A stretch of 13,966 bases of DNA, from positions 1 to 13,966 of the forward strand of contig JAVKSM010000091.1 of the NCBI GenBank assembly GCA_039583705.1, read 5' to 3'. The notes beneath the pieces were generated by a model. The model did not search any database, was not told where the DNA came from, and was given only the letters and a program-made list of their open reading frames with translations. Positions 1-6,350 of the stretch are shown one piece after another. Position 1 is the stretch's first letter, and each line of letters opens with the position of its first letter. A program made the position numbers and the translations under genes. This DNA comes from JAVKSM01 sp039583705 (GTDB lineage: Bacteria > Actinomycetota > Actinomycetes > Mycobacteriales > Pseudonocardiaceae).

Positions 1-1100
1 GCCTCCAGCTCGCCGCGCCTGTCCGCCGCCGCCGACAGCGTCGCGCGGGCGGCGGTGACCTGCGCCGTCAGCTCCCGCTCCCGGTGAGCGGCCGCGTCAG
101 CCGCTCGCTCCAGCTCCTCGGGCTCCGGTCCGCCGCGTTCGGGCTCGGCAGACGCGGCGAGGTGGCGTGCCCGCTCGGCGGCGAGCCGGACCGTGCCGCG
201 CAGCCGCTCCTGCAGCGCCGAGAGCCGGTACCAGGTCTCCTGGGCGGCGGCCAGGCGGGGCGCCACCAGCGCCAGATCCGCCTCCAAAGCGCTCTGCCGC
301 GACCCCAGTCGGGCACAAGCTGCCTCGACCTCGCCGCGCCGCGACCTGGCGGCCACCTCGTCGGCCTCCTCCCGGACGAGCTGACCACGCAGCGTGACGA
401 GGTCGTCGGCAAGCAGCCGCAGCCGGGCGTCCCGCAGCTCGGCCTGCACCGCCTGCGCCTTCCGGGCGATCTCGGCCTGCCGGCCGAGGGGCTTGAGCTG
501 GCGCCGCAGCTCGGCGGTCAGGTCGGAGAGCCGGGTGACGTTGGCCGCCGTCGCGTCCAGCTTCCGCAGCGCCTTCTCCTTGCGCTTGCGGTGCTTGAGG
601 ACCCCGGCCGCCTCTTCGATGAAGGCGCGACGTTCCTCCGGTCGCGCCTGCAGGACCGCGTCGAGCTGTCCCTGCCCGACCACGACGTGCATCTCCCGGC
701 CGATGCCGGAGTCGGAGAGCAGCTCTTGGATGTCCAGCAGGCGGCAGGAGTCACCGTTGATCTCGTAGTCGCTCGCGCCGTCGCGGAACATCCGACGGGT
801 GATGGAGACCTCGGTGTAGTCGATCGGCAGCGCCCCGTCGGAGTTGTCGATCGTGAGGCTGACCTCGGCCCGGCCCAGTGGGGGCCGCCCGGCGGTGCCG
901 GCGAAGATGACGTCCTCCATCTTGCCGCCGCGCAACGCCTTGGCGCCCTGCTCGCCCAACACCCAGGTGATGGCGTCGACCACGTTGGACTTGCCGGAGC
1001 CGTTGGGCCCGACGACACACGTGATCCCCGGCTCGAAGCGCAGCGTCGTCGCCGAGGCGAAGGACTTGAAGCCCTTGAGCGTCAGGTTCTTCAAGTACAC
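1..1100 (-). CDS. smc: Chromosome segregation protein SMC, N-terminal part (runs off left edge)
   Basis: This is the N-terminal ~366 residues of the SMC ATPase, which dimerises and works with ScpA and ScpB to compact and segregate the chromosome. The full protein is about 1,200 residues, so roughly two thirds lies beyond base 1. The start is a GTG at 1098-1100, giving the typical beginning MYLKNLTLKGFKSF, with a GGAGAGG ribosome-binding site 10 bases upstream. The Walker A motif GPNGSGKS is at residues 31-38, the Q-loop glutamine near residue 51, and the SMC signature FIEEAAG at 160-166. From about residue 168 the sequence becomes charged and heptad-like, the first arm of the coiled coil. No frame break is visible. 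The 66-base gap before it contains a TACCCT sequence (1138-1143) that could be a -10 element, but no good -35 accompanies it. The identification is certain; only the 3' end is missing. Confidence 0.97.
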   Translation of the reverse strand, partial: MYLKNLTLKGFKSFASATTLRFEPGITCVVGPNGSGKSNVVDAITWVLGEQGAKALRGGKMEDVIFAGTAGRPPLGRAEVSLTIDNSDGALPIDYTEVSITRRMFRDGASDYEINGDSCRLLDIQELLSDSGIGREMHVVVGQGQLDAVLQARPEERRAFIEEAAGVLKHRKRKEKALRKLDATAANVTRLSDLTAELRRQLKPLGRQAEIARKAQAVQAELRDARLRLLADDLVTLRGQLVREEADEVAARSRRGEVEAACARLGSRQSALEADLALVAPRLAAAQETWYRLSALQERLRGTVRLAAERARHLAASAEPERGGPEPEELERAADAAAHRERELTAQVTAARATLSAAADRRGELE

Positions 1101-1166
1101 GGCGTGGCGGCCTCTCCGGCGGCTACGGGTCCGTTCGAGGGTACCCGGAGCGCGCCGCGGGACGGC

Positions 1167-1616
1167 TCAGCCCACGCCCGCCGGCTCCTGCTTCGGCGCA
1201 AGCAGCCGGGGCGCGTTGCCGACACCGATACCGACCAGGGCGACCAGCATCCCGACCAATTCGGCGATCACGCTCCCGATCTTGCGGTAGTCACCCGAAC
1301 CCTGCGGGAACCAGGTCATCTCGGTCATGCCAGGCCATCCCGCGTAGGAACCGAGGTCGACGTAGCGGTACACCAGGACGGCGGCGGCGCCGATCGCCGC
1401 GGCGAAGAACGCCAGCATGAACGTCACCGAGGCTCCGGTGAGCAGCACCAACACGGCGATGACCGCAGCGGCGATGCCCTCGATGCGGAACAGCAGACCC
1501 TGGCTAACGGAGGCCTTCACCACATCGTAGGTGGGGGCCAGCGAGAGGTGGACGTAGGACTGGACGCCGAGGCACGCCACCACGATGAGTCGCACTACCC
1601 AGGACAAGGCTCGCAT
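1167..1616 (-). CDS. Small four-helix integral membrane protein, unknown function
   Basis: This encodes a 149-residue protein that I do not recognise beyond being an integral membrane protein. Hydrophobic segments lie at about residues 4-24, 43-61, 63-84 and 112-132, consistent with four membrane helices. The loop between helices 3 and 4 (about 85-111) is rich in Gly, Trp, Tyr and Met, and the C-terminal tail is short and polar. The start ATG at 1614-1616 has no Shine-Dalgarno sequence, but a TACGAT hexamer ends 6 bases upstream, which suggests leaderless transcription. The gene sits between acyP and smc, 34 bases after acyP and 66 bases before smc. The frame is convincing because the helix pattern is regular and the stop is clean. 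It resembles small actinobacterial membrane proteins of unknown function, and no catalytic motif is visible. Confidence 0.8.
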   Translation of the reverse strand: MRALSWVVRLIVVACLGVQSYVHLSLAPTYDVVKASVSQGLLFRIEGIAAAVIAVLVLLTGASVTFMLAFFAAAIGAAAVLVYRYVDLGSYAGWPGMTEMTWFPQGSGDYRKIGSVIAELVGMLVALVGIGVGNAPRLLAPKQEPAGVG

Positions 1617-1632
1617 GCGGGGATCGTACGAT
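1617..1632 (-). promoter_or_regulatory. Candidate leaderless promoter (-10) for the small membrane protein gene
   Basis: On the minus strand, TACGAT (1628 down to 1623) matches the actinobacterial -10 pattern TAnnnT and is followed by six bases and then the ATG at 1616. That spacing would place the transcription start at or next to the start codon, as in leaderless genes. The ATG has no ribosome-binding site, which fits. The hexamer is part of a 10-base perfect palindrome, ATCGTACGAT (1623-1632). No good -35 is visible, so this is only a candidate. Confidence 0.35.
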
Positions 1633-1650
1633 GAAACGTGCCGGTGCGGC

Positions 1651-1932
1651 TCAGCATTGCACGAACGTGTCGGCCGTACCCCGGGCCCGGTCCCAACGCT
1701 CGACGACCGCGTCGACCCGTCCCGGCGCGCCGGGGGAGCGCAGCGCGTCCAGCAGTGCCTCGCAGCCCGCCCGTGGCCCCTCAGCGACCACCTCGACCCG
1801 GCCGTCGGCGAGGTTCGCCACGCTGCCCACCAGGCCGAGCTCCAGTGCCCGCGCCCGGGTCCACCACCGGAACCCGACCCCCTGCACCCGTCCGCGCACC
1901 CATGCCGTGAGCCGCACCCGGTCCTGCTGCAC
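1651..1932 (-). CDS. acyP: Acylphosphatase
   Basis: This encodes a 93-residue acylphosphatase, the normal length for the family. It hydrolyses carboxyl-phosphate bonds such as those in acetyl phosphate in the cytosol. The signature GRVQGVGFR lies at residues 14-22; R22 is the expected catalytic arginine, and N40, in GSVANLADGRVEV, is the expected catalytic asparagine. I chose the GTG at 1930-1932 because a GAGGGGGAGG purine tract sits directly upstream. A GTG at 1957-1959 in the same frame would add nine residues but has no ribosome-binding site. The open frame runs much further upstream, but that part lies over mutM and is not family sequence. The gene follows mutM after 37 bases and is probably cotranscribed with it, a common actinobacterial pairing. 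Confidence 0.93.
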   Translation of the reverse strand: MQQDRVRLTAWVRGRVQGVGFRWWTRARALELGLVGSVANLADGRVEVVAEGPRAGCEALLDALRSPGAPGRVDAVVERWDRARGTADTFVQC

Positions 1933-1969
1933 GCCTCCCCCTCGAGCGGTTCTCGTCACGGGATACCCG

Positions 1970-2866
1970 TCAGGAGGGTCCCCGACGCGGACGGGGCTGG
2001 CAGCGCGGACGGGGCTGGCAGCGCGGGCAGGAGAACGACGAGCGGTTGGCGAAGGGCTCGCGACGGATCGGGGTACCGCACCGGAGGCAAGGGCGGCCGG
2101 CCCGGCCGTAGGCGGCCAGCGTGCGGTCGAAGTACCCCGACTGGCCGTTGACGTTGACGTAGAGCGAGTCGAACGAGGTGCCACCGGCCGCCAGCGCCTC
2201 GGTCATCACCTCCGCGGCCGCGGTGAGCACCCGACGCCCTTGCGCCCGGGTGAGGGCGGCGGTCGGACGCGCCCCGTGCAACCGCGCCCGCCAGAGCGCC
2301 TCGTCGGCGTAGATGTTGCCGATGCCCGAGACCACGGTCTGGTCCAGCAGCACCCGCTTGAGTTCGGTGCGCCGCCGCCGCACGACCGCCACCACCGAGT
2401 CGAGGTCGAAGCGGGGATCCAACGGGTCGCGGGCGATGTGCGAGACCGGTGCCGGGACCAGCTCGCCGTCGTGGACGACAAGCCTCTCCAGCGACAGGCC
2501 ACCGAACGTGCGCTGGTCGACGAACCGCAGGTCGGGTCCGCCGTCGGTGAAGCGCATCCGCACCCGCAGGTGGGCCTGCTCGGCGGCGGCGGCCGGCGCC
2601 ACCAGCAGTTGTCCGCTCATCCCCAGGTGTGCCAGCAGCGCCTCGCCGCCCGGGTCGGCCGCGTCGAGCACCAGCCAGAGGAACTTGCCGCGGCGCCGCA
2701 CCTCGCAGAGCCGACGCCCCACCAGCCGGGCGACGAGGTCGGCCGCGCCCGGCAGGTGCCGGCGCACCGCGCGCGGGTGGCCGACGTACACGGCTGCCAC
2801 TGTGCGCCCGGCGACGTGGCGCTCCAATCCGCGCCGGACGACCTCGACCTCGGGCAGCTCGGGCAC
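1970..2866 (-). CDS. mutM: Formamidopyrimidine-DNA glycosylase (Fpg/MutM)
   Basis: This base-excision repair enzyme removes oxidised purines such as 8-oxoguanine and cuts the abasic site by beta/delta elimination. The 298-residue protein starts MPELPEVE, with the catalytic proline at residue 2 and glutamate at 3. K61 in RRRGKF is the conserved lysine. LGMSGQL (81-87) and TVVSGIGNIYADEAL (177-191, the helix-two-turn-helix region) are family hallmarks. The C-terminal zinc finger has C260-x2-C263-x16-C280-x2-C283. Most family members end a few residues after the last cysteine; here the tail repeats RCQPRP twice before ending RRGPS, because of an 18-base tandem duplication. The GTG start (2864-2866) lies 12 bases after the rnc stop with only a weak ribosome-binding site, so translational coupling is likely. 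Confidence 0.96.
   Translation of the reverse strand: MPELPEVEVVRRGLERHVAGRTVAAVYVGHPRAVRRHLPGAADLVARLVGRRLCEVRRRGKFLWLVLDAADPGGEALLAHLGMSGQLLVAPAAAAEQAHLRVRMRFTDGGPDLRFVDQRTFGGLSLERLVVHDGELVPAPVSHIARDPLDPRFDLDSVVAVVRRRRTELKRVLLDQTVVSGIGNIYADEALWRARLHGARPTAALTRAQGRRVLTAAAEVMTEALAAGGTSFDSLYVNVNGQSGYFDRTLAAYGRAGRPCLRCGTPIRREPFANRSSFSCPRCQPRPRCQPRPRRGPS
1987..2022. repeat. Perfect 18-base tandem duplication at the 3' end of mutM
   Basis: Two identical 18-base units (1987-2004 and 2005-2022; unit gcggacggggctggcagc) sit head to tail, followed by a partial third copy of four bases. Eighteen bases is six codons, so the mutM frame is kept and the protein gains a second RCQPRP just after the zinc finger. 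It looks like a slippage or short-duplication event. Confidence 0.95.
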
Positions 2867-2878
2867 CCCTGGTCCCGG

Positions 2879-3601
2879 TCACTCCTCGGCCGCGGCGGCC
2901 GCCGTCAGCGATTCCCAGGCGATCCGGGCGGCCTTCTGCTCGGCTTCCTTCTTGGTGCGCCCGTCACCGGTGCCGAGTTCGTCCCCGGCGACCAGAACCG
3001 TAGCGGTGAACTCCTTGAGGTGGTCGGGGCCCTTCTCGTCCACCCGATACTCCGGCACGCCCAGGCCGGAGGCCGCGGTGAGCTCCTGCAGGCTGGTCTT
3101 CCAGTCCAGCCCGGCTCCCAGCCCCGGCGCGGCGTGCAGCAGGTCGTCGAACAGCCGCCCGACGAGCTCGCGTGCCACGTCGACCCCGGACTGCAGGTAC
3201 ACCGCACCGAGGATCGCCTCCAAGGCGTCGGCGAGGATGCTCGCCTTGTCCCGTCCGCCGGTGAGCTCCTCGCCCCGCCCCAGGTAGAGGTGCACGCCCA
3301 AGCCGCCCTCGCCGAGCGAGCGGGCGACTCCGGCCAGCGCGTGCATGTTCACCACGCTCGCGCGCAGCTTCGCCAACTGCCCCTCGGGCAGGTCGGGGTG
3401 GGCGCGGTAGAGCCGGTCGGTGACGACCAGCCCCAGCACCGAGTCGCCGAGGAACTCCAGCCGCTCGTTGGTCGGCAGGCCGCCGTTTTCGTAGGCGTAG
3501 GAGCGGTGGGTCAGGGCGAGCCGGAGCAGCTCGGCGTCGAGATCGACGCCGAGCGCGGTGAGCAGCAGGGTGAGGCTCCCCTGCTGTGCCGTGCCCCCCA
3601 C
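2879..3601 (-). CDS. rnc: Ribonuclease III
   Basis: RNase III cuts double-stranded RNA, including the precursors of 16S and 23S rRNA. From the GTG at 3599-3601 the protein has 240 residues, the usual length. The signature ERLEFLGDS lies at 47-55, with D53 as the expected metal ligand. The second acidic cluster ADALEAILGAVY (about 124-135) supplies D125 and E128. A double-stranded-RNA-binding domain follows from about 165 to 235, beginning DWKTSLQEL and containing GRTKKEAEQKAA. The reading frame stays open upstream to a start at 3751, but that would overlap rpmF by 127 bases and add non-family sequence, so it is rejected. The exact start remains uncertain: the GTG at 3601 has no clear ribosome-binding site, whereas an AGGGGAG lies a few codons inside. 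The gene follows rpmF by 23 bases and precedes mutM. Confidence 0.94.
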   Translation of the reverse strand: MGGTAQQGSLTLLLTALGVDLDAELLRLALTHRSYAYENGGLPTNERLEFLGDSVLGLVVTDRLYRAHPDLPEGQLAKLRASVVNMHALAGVARSLGEGGLGVHLYLGRGEELTGGRDKASILADALEAILGAVYLQSGVDVARELVGRLFDDLLHAAPGLGAGLDWKTSLQELTAASGLGVPEYRVDEKGPDHLKEFTATVLVAGDELGTGDGRTKKEAEQKAARIAWESLTAAAAAEE

Positions 3602-3624
3602 GAGCGCTGCGACGCGGACGGCGC

Positions 3625-3807
3625 TCAGGCCGGCCGCGTGACCTGGCGACCCGCGTAGGTCCCGCAGTTCGGGCATGCGACGTGCGGCGGTTTCGGCGCT
3701 CGACAGGCCCGGTTCGGGCAGGGCGTCAGGGTCGGCGCGGCGGTCTTCCACTGCGCGCGACGCGAGCGCGTGTTGGAGCGCGACATCCGACGCTTCGGAA
3801 CGGCCAC
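3625..3807 (-). CDS. rpmF: Large-subunit ribosomal protein bL32
   Basis: This encodes a 60-residue bL32 protein of the 50S subunit. It starts MAVPKRRMSRSNTRSRRAQW, the typical bL32 N-terminus, and keeps four cysteines (C30, C35, C45, C48), the zinc-binding form. The start is the GTG at 3805-3807, supported by AAGGAGAG seven bases upstream; the frame is open further upstream but that sequence is not bL32. It follows the DUF177 gene by 51 bases and precedes rnc, the usual DUF177-rpmF-rnc order. Because the protein retains its cysteines, it belongs to the zinc-dependent class of bL32 and not to the cysteine-free paralogues that some actinobacteria make under zinc limitation. Confidence 0.96.
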   Translation of the reverse strand: MAVPKRRMSRSNTRSRRAQWKTAAPTLTPCPNRACRAPKPPHVACPNCGTYAGRQVTRPA

Positions 3808-3858
3808 GGCCAGACTCTCCTTGCGAAACGGTCCCCTGCGAACGCTGCCCTGCATGTC

Positions 3859-4434
3859 CTACGGACTGCTGCCCCCGCCGAACTTGTCACGCAGCGCCGC
3901 CCAACGAACGTCCATCTTCTCATGGCCGTGGTCGACGGGCAGATCCGACCACCGCACCCCACATTCCGGGCACAGTCCCGGGCAGTCCGGGGCGCACAGC
4001 GGAGCGTTCGGGAACGCGAGCAGCACGGCGTCCCTCGCCGCGTCCTCGAGGTCGACCCGGTCGTCGACGACGTGGCTGACCTCGTCCGCCTCCGTGGTGT
4101 CCTCGGTCGCGCTGTCGGGGTAGGCGAACAGCTCGGTGAACCCCACCTCAATCACGTCGGCCACCTCGTCCAGGCACCGGGCGCACGCGCCGGTCACCGG
4201 GGCCGTCACGGTCCCGGTGACGAGCGCGCCCTCGACCACCGACTCCAACCGGACAGCAAGGTCGATCTCGGCGCCCTCCGGCACCCAGATGACCTCGAGC
4301 CCGAACCCGGGTGGGGCGGGGATCCGGCGGTGGTAGCTGCGCGTCGAGCCGGCCCGGCGACCCAGCTCCCGGATATCGATCACCCACGGGCTGGTCGGGT
4401 CGAGGCGCGCGACGGTACGGCGGTGCTCGCTCAT
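3859..4434 (-). CDS. DUF177 / YceD family protein
   Basis: This is a 191-residue member of the DUF177 (YceD) family, almost always encoded directly before rpmF. The E. coli and plant relatives have been linked to normal accumulation of 23S rRNA; that role is inferred here from family and position. The N-terminal half (about 15-105) is the beta-rich core, with C84 and C87 in GACARCLDEV. An acidic, low-complexity stretch (about 107-131) follows, then a C-terminal cysteine cluster CAPDCPGLCPEC (C147, C151, C155, C158), which could bind a metal, and the conserved end DVRWAALRDKF. The start ATG is at 4432-4434; no strong ribosome-binding site is visible. It begins 60 bases after the sepIVA stop, and a GC-rich inverted repeat lies in that gap. 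Confidence 0.92.
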   Translation of the reverse strand: MSEHRRTVARLDPTSPWVIDIRELGRRAGSTRSYHRRIPAPPGFGLEVIWVPEGAEIDLAVRLESVVEGALVTGTVTAPVTGACARCLDEVADVIEVGFTELFAYPDSATEDTTEADEVSHVVDDRVDLEDAARDAVLLAFPNAPLCAPDCPGLCPECGVRWSDLPVDHGHEKMDVRWAALRDKFGGGSSP

Positions 4435-4464
4435 CTGGGGGTGCGGGCTGGATCGGGGAGGAAC

Positions 4465-4488
4465 CCGCGGCCCCGAGGATAGCCGCGG
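4465..4488 (-). terminator. GC-rich hairpin between the sepIVA-like and DUF177 genes (possible attenuator)
   Basis: A perfect 7-base inverted repeat, CCGCGGC (4465-4471) and GCCGCGG (4482-4488), encloses a 10-base loop. It begins six bases after the sepIVA stop codon on the transcribed minus strand. There is no run of U after the stem, so it is not a classical intrinsic terminator, though many high-GC actinobacterial terminators lack one. It may reduce readthrough or protect mRNA ends; a chance GC-rich palindrome is also possible. The loop contains TATCCT, which could alternatively be a -10 element for the DUF177-rpmF genes. Confidence 0.35.
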
Positions 4489-4494
4489 CCGCCG

Positions 4495-5157
4495 CTAGCC
4501 GTCGAAGTCGATCAATGCGCTGCCGCCGTGGGAGCCGACCGGCAGGATCGACCCGCGCAGGTGGGAACGGCCCCGGTTAACCGTCTGCAGCGCCCGCTGC
4601 AGCACGTCGGAGAACTCGGCGAGCGTCCCGTCGACGTAGGCGTCGCACTCGGCGCGCAACCGGTCGGCCTCGGCGGCGGCGGCGTCGAGGATACGGGCCG
4701 ATTCCGCCCGCGCGGCGGTGACGACCTCGGCCGCCGAGACCAGTCGGGTCTGCTGGGCGCGGCCGTTCGCCACCAACCGGTCGGCCTCGGCGGCGGCCCG
4801 GTCGGTGAGCTCCTGGTACTCCCGGCGGCCGGCGGCCACCGCCCGCTCGGCCTCGTGGGCCGCCTCGGCGAGCAGCTGCTGCCCGCGGTCCCGGGCCTCG
4901 CCGAGGAGCTTCTCGGCCTCGGTCCTGGCCTGCGCGCCGGCGTGCTCGGCCTCCTCGCGGGCCTCCTCGAGGAGCCTGGCCCGGTGGTCGAGGACGTCCT
5001 GGGCATCGTCGACCTCGCCTGGGAGCGCGTCACGGATGTCGTCGAGCAGGTCGAGCACGTCGCCACGCGGCACCACGCACCCGGCTGTCATCGGGACGCC
5101 GCGAGCCTCCTCGAGGATCGTGACGAGCTGGTCCAGCGCTTCGAACACCCGGTACAC
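4495..5157 (-). CDS. sepIVA: SepIVA-like DivIVA-domain coiled-coil protein (septation)
   Basis: This 220-residue cytoplasmic protein resembles mycobacterial SepIVA (Rv2927c / MSMEG_2416), a DivIVA-domain protein needed for septation. The start MYRVFEALDQLVTILEEARG and the segment VPRGDVLDLLDDIRDALP (about 29-46) form the short globular N-terminus typical of this family. From about residue 50 to 190 the sequence is a long coiled coil rich in Ala, Glu and Arg, with repeated AEADRL and EAEE-type units (for example 122-128 and 162-168). The tail carries NRGRSHLRGSILP and ends in an acidic FDG. Such proteins are often annotated as an ATP synthase F0 subunit b because of the coiled coil; the conserved neighbourhood (coaD upstream, DUF177-rpmF downstream) argues against that. 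The GTG start (5155-5157) has GGGGGGAG nine bases upstream; starts further upstream would run into coaD. Confidence 0.82.
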   Translation of the reverse strand: MYRVFEALDQLVTILEEARGVPMTAGCVVPRGDVLDLLDDIRDALPGEVDDAQDVLDHRARLLEEAREEAEHAGAQARTEAEKLLGEARDRGQQLLAEAAHEAERAVAAGRREYQELTDRAAAEADRLVANGRAQQTRLVSAAEVVTAARAESARILDAAAAEADRLRAECDAYVDGTLAEFSDVLQRALQTVNRGRSHLRGSILPVGSHGGSALIDFDG

Positions 5158-5190
5158 GCGGCCAGTCTCCCCCCGGCGGCAACGGGAGCT

Positions 5191-5210
5191 GCGCATCTCG
5201 GGAGATTCGC
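5191..5210. promoter_or_regulatory. 20-base imperfect palindrome upstream of sepIVA
   Basis: GCG-C-ATCTC-gg-GAGAT-T-CGC forms a 20-base dyad (5191-5210) with one mismatched position in each arm and a two-base centre. It lies in the 58-base gap between the coaD stop and the sepIVA start, about 34 bases before the GTG. The two-base centre is too small for an RNA loop without opening inner pairs, so it looks more like a protein-binding operator than a terminator. No regulator is known from the sequence, so this is a candidate only. Confidence 0.35.
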
Positions 5211-5215
5211 GCGTG

Positions 5216-5722
5216 TCAAGGCGCCGGGCCGTCGGGGGCGGAAGGAGGATGGGCGATCCGGTTGACCAGCCGCCGGTGCACCGACTCGGGCAACAGGTAC
5301 GCGACGTCGCCACCGTACGTGGCGACCTCCTTGACCAGCGAGCTGGACAGGAAACTGTAGAGCGGGTTCGTCGCGATGAACAGGGTGTCCACACCGGAGA
5401 GCCGCTGGTTCATCTGCGCCATCTGCAACTCGTAGTCGAAGTCGGTGACCGCACGCAGACCCTTGACGATGGCGCGTACCCCGTGCTCGCGACAGTAGTC
5501 GACGAGCAGCCCTTGGAAGGAGTCGACGGTGACGTTGCCGCAGTGCGCGGTGACCTCGCCGAGCATGTCCATCCGCTCGTCGACGGCGAACATGCTGTGC
5601 TTGCTCCTGTTGACGAGCACGGCCACCACGACCTCGTCGAACAGGCCGCTGGCGCGCTCGATGATGTCGAGGTGGCCATTGGTGACCGGGTCGAACGAGC
5701 CGGGGCACACCGCGCGCCTCAT
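5216..5722 (-). CDS. coaD: Phosphopantetheine adenylyltransferase (PPAT)
   Basis: CoaD transfers AMP from ATP to 4'-phosphopantetheine to make dephospho-CoA, the penultimate step of coenzyme A synthesis. The 168-residue protein has the usual bacterial length. The nucleotidyltransferase motif PGSFDPVTNGHLDII (7-21) includes T14 and H17 of the TxGH signature. KGLRAVTDFDYELQMAQMN (87-105) and YSFLSSSLVKEVA (122-134) are the substrate-binding and ISSTxVRE-like segments. The ATG (5720-5722) overlaps the rsmD stop as ATGA with no separate ribosome-binding site, so its translation is probably coupled to rsmD. The C-terminal ten residues (HPPSAPDGPAP) are variable in the family. Confidence 0.97.
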   Translation of the reverse strand: MRRAVCPGSFDPVTNGHLDIIERASGLFDEVVVAVLVNRSKHSMFAVDERMDMLGEVTAHCGNVTVDSFQGLLVDYCREHGVRAIVKGLRAVTDFDYELQMAQMNQRLSGVDTLFIATNPLYSFLSSSLVKEVATYGGDVAYLLPESVHRRLVNRIAHPPSAPDGPAP

Positions 5723-6273
5723 GGCGCCGCACCGTAACAAAGCGCGGTGTCTCCGTAGCGGCGCCATAGCAGCCGGGTCAACGGCGCCGGCCACCGGGGC
5801 TCGCTGCACCGGCTGGCGCGCTCGACGACGAGCACCGCCGCCGGGGCGAGCCAACCGGGGGCGGCCAGCGCGGCCAGGACACCGGCGAGTTGGTCGTCGG
5901 GCAGGCCGTAGGGCGGGTCGGCGAGCACGATGTCGTAGGGCTGCGGTGGTGGTGTCACGAGCGCGGCGCGCACCGCCACGGGCCGGACGTCGGCGCCGGG
6001 CAGCCCGAGCGCCGCCACGTTGCGTCGCAGCACACGCACGGCGGACGGGGCTGCCTCCACGAGCGTGGCGTGCGCCGCACCACGGGACAGCGCCTCCAGC
6101 CCGAGCGCTCCGGATCCGGCGTAGAGGTCGAGCACCCGGGCGCCGGGTAGCTCGGTCAGCGACTGCAACGCGCTGAACAGTGCTTCGCGCACCCGCTCGG
6201 GGGTAGGTCGGGTGCCTCGCGGCGGCACGGCCAGTCGCCGCCCGCGCGCGCTGCCCGCCACGATCCGTGTCAC
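5719..6273 (-). CDS. rsmD: 16S rRNA (guanine-966-N2)-methyltransferase RsmD
   Basis: RsmD methylates G966 of 16S rRNA in the assembling 30S subunit, using S-adenosylmethionine. The 184-residue protein has the family start MTRIVAGSARGRRL and TRPTPERVREALFS (21-34). The SAM-binding motif VLDLYAGSGALGLEAL lies at 47-62 and the catalytic DPPY at 119-122. The GTG start (6271-6273) has only a weak ribosome-binding site, but the N-terminus aligns with the known start of the family. It overlaps coaD by four bases, and the rsmD-coaD pair is widely conserved. It lies 77 bases after pyc, and the gap between them holds a hairpin. Confidence 0.95.
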   Translation of the reverse strand: MTRIVAGSARGRRLAVPPRGTRPTPERVREALFSALQSLTELPGARVLDLYAGSGALGLEALSRGAAHATLVEAAPSAVRVLRRNVAALGLPGADVRPVAVRAALVTPPPQPYDIVLADPPYGLPDDQLAGVLAALAAPGWLAPAAVLVVERASRCSEPRWPAPLTRLLWRRYGDTALCYGAAP

Positions 6274-6301
6274 CCGGACATCGTCGCGCGGCCCGGCCAG
6301 C

Positions 6302-6335
6302 CCTCGGTGCGCCGTCCCGACGGTGGGGACCGAGG
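6302..6335 (-). terminator. Two-part hairpin between pyc and rsmD
   Basis: An outer stem CCTCGGT (6302-6308) pairs with ACCGAGG (6329-6335), and an inner stem CCGTC (6312-6316) pairs with GACGG (6319-6323), giving twelve base pairs interrupted by an internal loop. On the minus strand it begins 15 bases after the pyc stop and ends about 29 bases before the rsmD start. No U-rich tract follows. It could be a partial terminator separating pyc from the rsmD operon, or an mRNA processing or stabilising element. Confidence 0.45.
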
Positions 6336-6350
6336 TTCTGAAAGCCGATG

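Noticed and set aside
84..1634. Plus-strand open frame of 516 codons over smc and the membrane gene
   Set aside because: It lies antisense to recognised genes, has low-complexity Gly/Arg/Gln-rich translation with no domain, and is the usual long shadow frame of GC-rich coding DNA.
1956..2882. Second minus-strand open frame over mutM
   Set aside because: It is a frame-shifted shadow of mutM; the translation is Arg/Ala/Gly-rich without family motifs.
1631..3658. Plus-strand open frame of 675 codons over acyP, mutM and rnc
   Set aside because: It is antisense to three clear genes and crosses their boundaries; no motif or ribosome-binding site supports it.
3602..3751. Upstream extension of rnc to a start at 3751
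   Set aside because: It would overlap most of rpmF and adds residues absent from RNase III.
4495..5157. ATP synthase F0 subunit b
   Set aside because: The coiled coil resembles subunit b, but there is no N-terminal membrane helix and no atp gene nearby; the DivIVA-type N-terminus and neighbours fit SepIVA.
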